The notes under the pieces: generated by a model
Seen by the model: only the letters and a program-made list of their open reading frames with translations
What the model was told of the DNA's origin: nothing
Databases searched by the model: none
Program-made: the position numbers and the translations under genes
Part shown: positions 3,101-5,859 of the stretch, in pieces
Layout: each line of letters begins with the position of its first letter
Numbering within the stretch: position 1 is the first letter of the stretch
NCBI GenBank assembly: GCA_937897665.1
Contig: CALCPB010000505.1
Span: 1 to 5,859, forward strand
DNA length: 5,859 nucleotides
Direction of reading: 5' to 3'
DNA from: an uncultured Halomicronema sp.
Lineage (GTDB): Bacteria; Cyanobacteriota; Cyanobacteriia; Phormidesmidales; Phormidesmidaceae

Positions 3101-5859
3101 CTGACTCGGGAAGAGCAGCCGCTCTATAGTGACGGGACTTTTCGGTGGGTCTCGACCACCAAATTGCCGTTGCGAACCGCCCAGAACGAGCTGATCGGTG
3201 TATTTGGCAGCTACGAAGACATCACCGAACGCGTCTTAGCCAGACAATCACTGCAGCGCTACGTCCACATGGTAGAAGCCGCGAAGGATGGCATTTGCCT
3301 AATCGATACCAACTATCGCTACCAGATTATTAACAGCACTTATCGAGCGTGGTATGGCTATGGCGAGCTGCCGATTTTAGGTCAGACCATTGCTGAGGTG
3401 CTGGGGCAAGAAACCTTTGAACATCGGCTTAAACCCCTGCACGATCGCTGCCTCCGGGGTGAAACGATTCGCTATGCTGACTGGTTCAACTTTCCTGAGC
3501 GGGAGCGCTGCTTTCGTAGCGTCACCATGACTCCCTATGTCGAAAACAACGGCGACGTTACGGGCATCGTGACCAGCATTCGCGATCTGACACCGTTCAA
3601 GCAGAGTGAACTCAAACAGCAACAGCTGCTCGAAGATCGCGTGCAGGCAGAAATCGCCCAGCGTCAAAGTGAGGCAGGCTTTAGAGCTCTCTTTGAGCAG
3701 TCTGCCGTTAGCATGGCGCAAATTGCCCTCGACGGCACCTATCTCAAAGTCAATCCAGCGTTTTGCCAGCTGTTAGACTGTCAGGCGGCAGATTTGCTCA
3801 ATGAGCACTACGCCGAGTTTATTCACCCAGAAGATCGGGCCACCGCGCGATCGCGGGTAGATGAAGTGGCGTCGGGGGTCGTGCCGTCCCACTTAATTGC
3901 TCACCGATTTTTGCCGGCGGATGGGGCTATTCGTCATGTGCAAGCCATGGTGACGGCAGTGCAGGGCCAGGCCGACTCACCGGCATTCTTGGCCTGTGTC
4001 TATAACAACGTGACTGAGCAAGTGATTGCTGAAAAAGCAGTGCATAACATCCTTGAGGGCACAGCATCCGTCACTGGTGCCGAGTTTTTTCCCGCCTTGG
4101 CCCGCCACTTAGCCGACAGTCTCGGCGTTGACCATATCTTGATCAACCAGCTTACCGATGAGAGCGCCTTGAGCACACTGGCCTTTTGGAGTGGCGGTGC
4201 ACCGCAGCCGATGTTCACCTATGGCTTTTCCCAGACGCCCTGTGAACGCACCTTAGCAGAAGGCTGGTTCTACTGTCCGGAAGGTGTTCAAGCGGCATTC
4301 CCCGATGATGCAGATCTTGCTCTTTTGCAGGCAGAAAGTTACCTGGGCATTGCTTTGGCTGGTGAAGATGGGCAGATATTAGGGGAAATTTGTGCCATTC
4401 ATAGCCAGCCGATGCAAACCTTTGACAACTCGATGCCGCTGCTCCGGATCTTTGCGGCTCGGGCCAGCGCTGAGTTAGAGCGTCAGCGGTCAAATCAGGC
4501 CCTTGTAGCGACTGAGGCTAAATGGCGCAACATGCTCGATCACATGCCGGTGTTGCTGGATGCGGTTGATAGTGACGGTATCATCACCCTGTGGAATCGG
4601 GAGTGTGAGCGAGTAACCGGGTATAGCGCTGATGAGGTGGTGGGCAATCCGGAGGCCTTTGCTTGGTTTTATCCCGATGCGACCTATCGTCAGGAGATGC
4701 TCAGGGCCTGGGAGAAACGCGGTAACAACTACCGTGACTGGGAATGGCCATTGACCTGCAAAGATGGTAGTCAACGCATTATCGCCTGGTCGAATCTGTC
4801 TGATTTGTTCCCGATTCCTGAATTGGGGGTTTGGGGCATTGGGGTTGATGTGACGGATCGCCGCCGGGCCGAAGATGCCTTGCGCCGTAGTGAAGCTCGA
4901 TATCAGCGATTAGCGGCCAATATGCCGGGCGTGATCTATCGCTACCACCAACTGCCCGACAGTGCGGATTACTTCAGCTATGTCAGCCCTGGTAGCCGGC
5001 AACTCTGGGAGCTAGAACCAGCAGCCGTAATGGCCGACGCTAGCGCTGTATGGAGCCTCCTGCACCCAGCCGATGAAGCGGGATTTAACAACTCGATTGC
5101 GGCCGCGATCGCTGCCGGCCGCCCTTGGTTTTACGAACATCGCATTGTGACCCCTTCGGGCCAGCAGAAGTGGATACAAGGAACGGCAAAAGCAGCTCAA
5201 CAAGGTGACGGTAGCTTCGTCTGGGATGGCATTTTGGTTGATGTCACTGATCGCAAACAGGCTGAAACTGACTTGATTGCCAGTGAATCGCGCTTTCAAC
5301 GGCTGGCGACCAACATGCCCGGCATTATCTATCGTTATCATCGGCAGCCTGATGGAGGCGATAGTTTCAGCTACCTCAGCGCCGCCTGTCGTGAAATTTT
5401 GGAAGTCGAGCCCCAACAAGGCATCCAAAACAGCGATTTGATTTGGCACTTGACTCACCCAGCTGATCATCCCCGGCTAGAGGCCGCGATCGCTGATTCA
5501 GCGCTGCGACTGATGCCGTTAGCGATCGACTACCGGGTCGTGACCGATACAAACCAACTCAAATGGCTGCAGATGATCGCTCGCCCGGTGCAAGAACAGA
5601 ATGGTGGCTGCCTATGGGATGGCATCATCATCGACATTACTCGCCAAAAAGCGACCCAAGCCGCCCTGCAAGAGAGTGAAGCGCTCAATCGAGCCATTTT
5701 GCAGGCTTTGCCCGATCTCCTCATACGCATGCGTCGAGATGGCCTCTGTCTGGATATGCAATATCCCAGTGACTTCAACGTGATGTGCCCGAAGGAACAA
5801 CAGGTTGGGCGGCGGGTGCAAGACATACTGCCCGCAGCGATGGCGACACATCGCTTGCA
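2..5859 (+). CDS. Giant multi-PAS/GAF sensory protein, internal fragment (both ends outside the window)
   Basis: One uninterrupted frame, 1952 complete codons with no stop, encodes at least 15 PAS domains and one GAF domain. PAS and GAF domains bind small ligands or cofactors or mediate dimerisation, and pass conformational signals along helices to an enzymatic output. The evidence is the repeated PAS end signature (DIT/DVT/DIS/DLT) followed by charged helices such as 'ERKRAEASL' and 'SEERFR', at intervals near 129 residues. The first residues are already inside a PAS domain, so the Met codon at base 23 is internal and not a start. The last residues are inside another PAS, so the protein continues. 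No kinase, GGDEF, EAL or cyclase motif and no hydrophobic run long enough for a membrane helix appears. By family precedent the unseen C-terminus is most likely a HisKA/HATPase kinase or a GGDEF(-EAL) cyclic-di-GMP module; this is inference. Confidence is high for a PAS sensor and low for its output and ligands. Confidence 0.95.
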   Translation, partial: MLAQDSSMAHFTVEKRYLRKDGSTLWANTTVAIVRDEADAPLFAIAIIADITDYKRAQLAQQTLERRLQLIAKTVSDVFRIDDVRTQRPVYSSPNFEHLWGMPVTTIDNGFSALTERVHHEDRADFQHQTQQAFASLEPIEFEFRIHRDGTWRWLSQRCFPVLDETGSLHQVVGVTRDITPRKVAELALQQSEERFRWVTETIQDHFWINDAETLAAVYSSPNLEPVWHIAPAPHRGIETLVNQVHPDDRAAFQAFIDSSAIRTEPQQREYRILPSDGETRWLQIRTYPRFDDQGQPQQIVGVTTDITEQKQIAAALQQSEERFRLITETIQDGFWIDDVKTQKPLYNSPSIEAIYGLSAQALAEDLQPLIDRVHPDDRARFLESLAQQYECPEPSELRYRICLPSGEIRWLQGRAFPLINETGEFERVVGITSDITESQLTLEALQQSEERFRLMADNVQDVFWLRDATTAQVLYISPAFERLCQMPLATILENSLAFLDRVHPDDLAPLTAKIQASLIDQQPFQAEYRLVLPDGTLRWISDRGTTIFDASGGPSEIVGIATDITERKRAEASLKQYERIIAHNPDPVCLVNADYTYRLVNSTFQAWTGLTVDLIGEHIVEFIGEEFFTTVAKDRFDHALAGEIQYFEEWAFNPHQPEAQFISITYTPYYEDDGTISGVINSIRDLTALQQARDRLAETTERLQLHIQNSPLAVIEWDQDQRIQSWSAQASVMFGWSATAMVGQHVSEVPLFRLERLSDVEAHIEALRQNTTHHQTVLSRNLTRAGDEIYCEWFNSALIDDTGQLISILSFVQDVTQRYRTQTALQASEERWQLALQGSNEGIWDWQIATGKVFHSPRWKALLGFEPHELGDTYETWFDRIHLDDQAAVTAAIAAHLQRETLTYSVEYRIRHRSGEYLWMSSRGQAVFDAAGQPVRFVGSSGDISDRKQAELALRSSQQLLQLVFDNMPQRVFWKNLDGQFLGCNQAFAADMGETGPAAIIGKTDQELSALDPACASAYQEHDRAVLAADQRLTREEQPLYSDGTFRWVSTTKLPLRTAQNELIGVFGSYEDITERVLARQSLQRYVHMVEAAKDGICLIDTNYRYQIINSTYRAWYGYGELPILGQTIAEVLGQETFEHRLKPLHDRCLRGETIRYADWFNFPERERCFRSVTMTPYVENNGDVTGIVTSIRDLTPFKQSELKQQQLLEDRVQAEIAQRQSEAGFRALFEQSAVSMAQIALDGTYLKVNPAFCQLLDCQAADLLNEHYAEFIHPEDRATARSRVDEVASGVVPSHLIAHRFLPADGAIRHVQAMVTAVQGQADSPAFLACVYNNVTEQVIAEKAVHNILEGTASVTGAEFFPALARHLADSLGVDHILINQLTDESALSTLAFWSGGAPQPMFTYGFSQTPCERTLAEGWFYCPEGVQAAFPDDADLALLQAESYLGIALAGEDGQILGEICAIHSQPMQTFDNSMPLLRIFAARASAELERQRSNQALVATEAKWRNMLDHMPVLLDAVDSDGIITLWNRECERVTGYSADEVVGNPEAFAWFYPDATYRQEMLRAWEKRGNNYRDWEWPLTCKDGSQRIIAWSNLSDLFPIPELGVWGIGVDVTDRRRAEDALRRSEARYQRLAANMPGVIYRYHQLPDSADYFSYVSPGSRQLWELEPAAVMADASAVWSLLHPADEAGFNNSIAAAIAAGRPWFYEHRIVTPSGQQKWIQGTAKAAQQGDGSFVWDGILVDVTDRKQAETDLIASESRFQRLATNMPGIIYRYHRQPDGGDSFSYLSAACREILEVEPQQGIQNSDLIWHLTHPADHPRLEAAIADSALRLMPLAIDYRVVTDTNQLKWLQMIARPVQEQNGGCLWDGIIIDITRQKATQAALQESEALNRAILQALPDLLIRMRRDGLCLDMQYPSDFNVMCPKEQQVGRRVQDILPAAMATHRL
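191..541 (+). other. PAS-B domain, PAS_3-like (residues 64-180)
   Basis: This is the first of four tandem domains of one subtype. It starts in 'LERRLQLIAKTVSDVFRIDD', has 'VYSSPNFEHLWGM' (residues 90-102) for the S/P-containing early segment, 'ERVHHEDR' (116-123) at the usual 'VHPDDR' position, 'FRIHRDGTWRWL' (144-155), and closes with 'VVGVTRDIT' (172-180). The entry helix 'LERRLQLI' lacks the 'SEERF' consensus of its neighbours. The 'HPDD' motif is altered to 'HHED' here. Confidence 0.9.
566..925 (+). other. PAS-C domain, PAS_3-like (residues 189-308)
   Basis: This is the second of the four look-alike domains. Landmarks are 'LQQSEERFR' (189-197), 'ETIQDHFWIND' (201-211), 'VYSSPNLEPVW' (218-228), 'QVHPDDR' (244-250), 'YRILPSDGETRWL' and 'VGVTTDIT' ending at 308. 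It is closest to PAS-D: 19 of the first 23 residues match, and the first 70 bases are about 80 percent identical by hand count, which suggests tandem duplication inside the gene. Confidence 0.92.
566..1018 (+). repeat. Intragenic tandem repeat: starts of PAS-C and PAS-D
   Basis: Bases 566-635 and 950-1019 align without gaps at a spacing of 384 bases, with about 56 of 70 bases identical by hand count. Shared blocks include 'CAGTCAGAAGA' and 'ATTCAAGAT'. A second shared block lies at 734-754 and 1121-1141 (GTGCATCC, then GACGATCGCGCC). A weaker third copy of the entry block begins at 1337 (PAS-E). These are coding repeats from domain duplication, not a mobile element. Confidence 0.8.
950..1312 (+). 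other. PAS-D domain, PAS_3-like (residues 317-437)
   Basis: This is the third look-alike domain: 'LQQSEERFR' (317-325), 'ETIQDGFWIDD' (329-339), 'LYNSPSIEAIYGL', 'RVHPDDRARF' (from 373), 'YRICLPSGEIRWLQGRAF', and 'VVGITSDIT' ending at 437. The exit helix 'ESQLTLEALQQSEERF' departs from the 'ERKRAE' consensus, although its length is kept. The first third matches PAS-C; the phrase 'TQKPLYNSP' also recalls 'TQRPVYSSP' in PAS-B. Confidence 0.92.
1337..1699 (+). other. PAS-E domain, PAS_3-like (residues 446-566)
   Basis: This is the fourth look-alike domain: 'LQQSEERFRLMADNVQDVFW' (446-465), 'VLYISPAFERLCQM', 'DRVHPDDL' (501-508), 'AEYRLVLPDGTLRWI', 'IVGIATDITERKRAE' with the signature at 564-566. 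'YISPAFE' is closest to the common PAS_3 consensus, so this copy may be the least diverged from the ancestral form (inference). Its length, entry to entry, is exactly 129 residues. Confidence 0.92.
1724..2065 (+). other. PAS-F domain, distinct PAS_4-like subtype (residues 575-688)
   Basis: This is a different subtype from the preceding four. It opens with 'LKQYERIIAHNPDPVCLVNA', continues with 'YRLVNSTFQAWTG' (599-610), has no 'HPDD' motif, and carries 'YFEEWAFNP', 'ITYTPYYED' and a closing 'SIRDLT' (683-688) instead of DIT. PAS-J, about 509 residues later, shows the same series of motifs. Both copies give a signature spacing of 122 residues instead of 128-129. The ligand is unknown. Confidence 0.88.
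2090..2452 (+). other. PAS-G domain (residues 697-817)
   Basis: A generic PAS domain. 'LAETTERLQLHIQNSPLAVI' (697-716) leads into 'EWDQDQRIQSWSAQASVMFGW', the usual 'D..G.I..WN.AA...FG+' segment with the asparagine replaced by Ser. Next come 'AMVGQHVSEV' and the exit 'SFVQDVTQRYRTQ' with the signature at 815-817. It differs from PAS-C/D/E yet has the same 129-residue period. Several His residues lie in 'NTTHHQTV', but nothing identifies a heme ligand. Confidence 0.87.
2477..2839 (+). other. PAS-H domain, PAS_3 type (residues 826-946)
   Basis: A textbook PAS_3 domain of the 'GIWDW' kind. 'LQASEERWQLALQGSNEGIW' (826-845) precedes 'DWQIATGKVFHSPRWKALLG'. 'RIHLDD' stands for the usual 'R[IV]HPDD', 'VEYRIRHRSGEYLWMSSRG' forms the later strands, and 'FVGSSGDISDRKQAE' closes at 944-946. 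This subtype is common in cyanobacterial cyclic-di-GMP enzymes and hybrid kinases, which is weak evidence on the output. A HIP1 octamer sits at its end (2838-2845). Confidence 0.92.
2864..3226 (+). other. PAS-I domain, PAS_4 type (residues 955-1075)
   Basis: A PAS_4-type domain: 'LVFDNMPQRVFWKNLDGQFL' (964-983) followed by 'GCNQAFAADMGE', 'IIGKTDQEL' (1001-1009), 'EEQPLYSDGTFRWVSTTKLP' and 'GVFGSYEDITERVLA' (signature 1073-1075). The 'N.P..+FWKD....+LGCN..FA...G' and 'GKTD.+L' pattern recurs in cyanobacterial PAS proteins. The entry helix 'LRSSQQLLQL' keeps the length but not the SEERF residues. Confidence 0.92.
3251..3592 (+). other. PAS-J domain, second copy of the PAS-F subtype (residues 1084-1197)
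   Basis: This domain matches PAS-F motif by motif without gaps at the start: 'LQRYVHMVEAAKDGICLID' (1084-1102), 'YRYQIINSTYRAW' (1105-1117), 'YADWFNFPERERCF', 'VTMTPYVENNGDVTGIVTS' and closing 'SIRDLT' (to 1197). Both copies are 114 residues and lack 'HPDD'. It is followed by a longer polar linker rather than directly by the next PAS. Confidence 0.9.
3593..3676 (+). other. Polar helical linker between PAS-J and PAS-K (residues 1198-1225)
   Basis: About 28 residues, rich in Gln, Glu, Leu, Lys and Arg ('LKQQQLLEDRVQAEIAQRQS'), without Pro or Gly after the first residue, and expected to be helical. Leu, Val and Ile are spaced roughly like a coiled coil, so it may extend the dimer helix. It is longer than the joints elsewhere in the chain and marks a boundary between the periodic first part and the later PAS-K/GAF part. 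Confidence 0.65.
3677..4015 (+). other. PAS-K domain (residues 1226-1338)
   Basis: A PAS domain of the 'FEQ.AV.+A....DG..+.VN..FC' kind: 'FRALFEQSAVSMAQIALDG' (1227-1245), 'YLKVNPAFCQLL' (1247-1258), 'EFIHPEDR' (1272-1279), 'HRFLPADGAIRHVQAMV', and exit 'CVYNNVTEQVIAE'. The closing signature is degenerate (NNVTE in place of DIT/DVT), and the helix after it runs into the GAF domain. A HIP1 octamer lies at 3847-3854. Confidence 0.88.
4037..4489 (+). other. GAF domain (residues 1346-1496)
   Basis: The only non-PAS sensory domain seen. It begins 'KAVHNILEGTASVTGAEFFP', continues 'ALARHLADSLGVDHILINQL', and has the motifs 'QTPCERTL' (Cys1414), 'FYCPEGVQAAFPDD', 'AESYLGIAL' (1444-1452), 'GEICAIHSQPM' and the exit helix 'LLRIFAARASAELERQ'. 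The 'TPCE ... Y.P.GV...FP.D ... A.SYLG..L' order is typical of GAF domains in cyanobacterial and other bacterial hybrid sensors. I do not see the Cys-His pair of bilin-binding phytochrome or cyanobacteriochrome GAF domains, so it is probably not a photoreceptor. The ligand is unknown. Confidence 0.87.
4502..4855 (+). other. PAS-L domain (residues 1501-1618)
   Basis: A well-conserved PAS domain: 'LVATEAKWRNMLDHMPVLLD' (1501-1520), 'DGIITLWNRECERVTGYS' (1525-1542), 'EVVGNPEAF', 'FYPDATYRQEM', 'WPLTCKDGSQRIIAWSNLSD', and exit 'GVWGIGVDVTDRRRAE' with the signature at 1616-1618. The 'WN.ECE.VTGYS', 'YPD..YR' and 'W.N.SD.FPI' segments define a recognisable subtype found in many bacterial PAS kinases. 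Confidence 0.92.
4880..5248 (+). other. PAS-M domain, first of a tandem pair (residues 1627-1749)
   Basis: Motifs are 'LRRSEARYQRLAANMPGVIY' (1627-1646), 'RYHQLPDSADYFSYVSPGSR', 'LLHPADEAGF', 'YEHRIVTPSGQQKWIQGTAK' and 'WDGILVDVTDRKQAE' (signature 1747-1749). 'FSYVSPGSR..WELEP' corresponds to the 'F.Y+S......LE+EP' block of a PAS_3-like subtype. PAS-N follows with the same motif order and the same 131-residue spacing. Confidence 0.92.
5273..5641 (+). other. PAS-N domain, second of a tandem pair (residues 1758-1880)
   Basis: Parallel to PAS-M: 'SESRFQRLATNMPGIIYRYH' (1761-1780), 'GDSFSYLSAACREILEVEP', 'LTHPADHPRL', 'IDYRVVTDTNQLKWLQMIAR' and 'WDGIIIDITRQKATQ' (signature 1878-1880). The 'PSG' turn of PAS-M is 'DTN' here. 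HIP1 lies at 5486-5493. Motif residues are kept while many third codon positions differ, so the duplication is not very recent. Confidence 0.92.
5666..5857 (+). other. PAS-O domain, N-terminal part (residues 1889-1952)
   Basis: The start of a further PAS domain cut by the window end: 'LQESEALNRAILQALPDLLI' (1889-1908), 'RMRRDGLCLDMQYP', 'VGRRVQDILPAAMATH'. The 'ILQA+PDL++R...DG..LD' start with 'VG+.+.DILP...A' is a known PAS subtype that in cyanobacteria often sits shortly before further PAS domains and a GGDEF or histidine kinase output (from memory, not checked). This suggests the C-terminal output may be near. Confidence 0.85.

Larger units (their letters stand above)
131..5493. repeat. 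HIP1 octamers (GCGATCGC), seven dispersed copies
   Basis: Exact GCGATCGC at 131-138, 1626-1633, 2082-2089, 2838-2845, 3847-3854, 5105-5112 and 5486-5493. There are further one-mismatch relatives, for example at 2866 and 5522. HIP1 is a palindrome greatly over-represented in many cyanobacterial genomes. Here every copy is inside the coding frame and codes ordinary residues (for example Ala-Ile-Ala or Ser-Asp-Arg). It is used as taxonomic evidence only. Confidence 0.9.

Noticed and set aside
4037..4489. GAF domain as a phytochrome or cyanobacteriochrome photoreceptor
   Set aside because: The cysteines present (in 'TPCE' and 'FYCPEG') belong to a motif shared by many non-photoreceptor GAF domains. 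The Cys-His bilin attachment pattern is not seen.
5099..5122. GC-rich inverted repeat (7-base arms GCGGCCG/CGGCCGC, 10-base loop) as a terminator
   Set aside because: It is within the coding frame of PAS-M, overlaps a HIP1 octamer, has no following T-run, and encodes an ordinary Ala-rich helix (AAAIAAGRP).
5012..5470. Minus-strand open frame of 152 codons
   Set aside because: It is antisense to PAS-M/PAS-N, whose motifs are unmistakable on the + strand. Its translation shows no family that I recognise.

Overview
The window is the inside of one very large gene. A single reading frame on the + strand (second base of the window, 1952 codons) runs from end to end with no stop codon, start codon or intergenic gap. 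The translation is a chain of PAS sensory domains with one GAF domain inserted. I see no output domain (no histidine kinase H-box/N/G boxes, no GGDEF, EAL, cyclase, HD or receiver signature), so start, stop and output all lie outside the window.

The organism is almost certainly a cyanobacterium. The octamer GCGATCGC (HIP1, a hallmark of many cyanobacterial genomes) occurs seven times in 5.9 kb, and the PAS/GAF subtypes resemble those of large cyanobacterial 'PAS domain S-box' signalling proteins. I cannot name a genus; a moderately GC-rich filamentous or Synechococcus-like lineage is a guess.

Layout (residues numbered from base 2): PAS-A, C-terminal half only (1-53); PAS-B to PAS-E, four tandem look-alike PAS_3-type domains (64-566); PAS-F, a distinct subtype (575-688); PAS-G, PAS-H and PAS-I, three dissimilar PAS domains (697-1075); PAS-J, a second copy of the PAS-F subtype (1084-1197); a polar helical linker; PAS-K (1226-1338); a GAF domain (1346-1496); PAS-L (1501-1618); PAS-M and PAS-N, a tandem look-alike pair (1627-1880); PAS-O, N-terminal part only (1889-1952). 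That is 15 PAS domains (13 complete) plus one GAF.

Most PAS domains end in a 'D-[IVL]-[TS]' signature followed by a charged helix that leads into the next domain ('LQQSEERF' and variants). Signature-to-signature spacing is strikingly regular: 128, 128, 129, 129, 122, 129, 129, 129, 122, 141 residues, then 280 across GAF plus PAS-L, then 131 and 131. The regular helical joints suggest a rod-like, probably dimeric, soluble sensor that passes several inputs to one downstream output. I see no membrane segment, no LOV flavin-cysteine motif and no clear bilin-binding cysteine, so the ligands are unknown.
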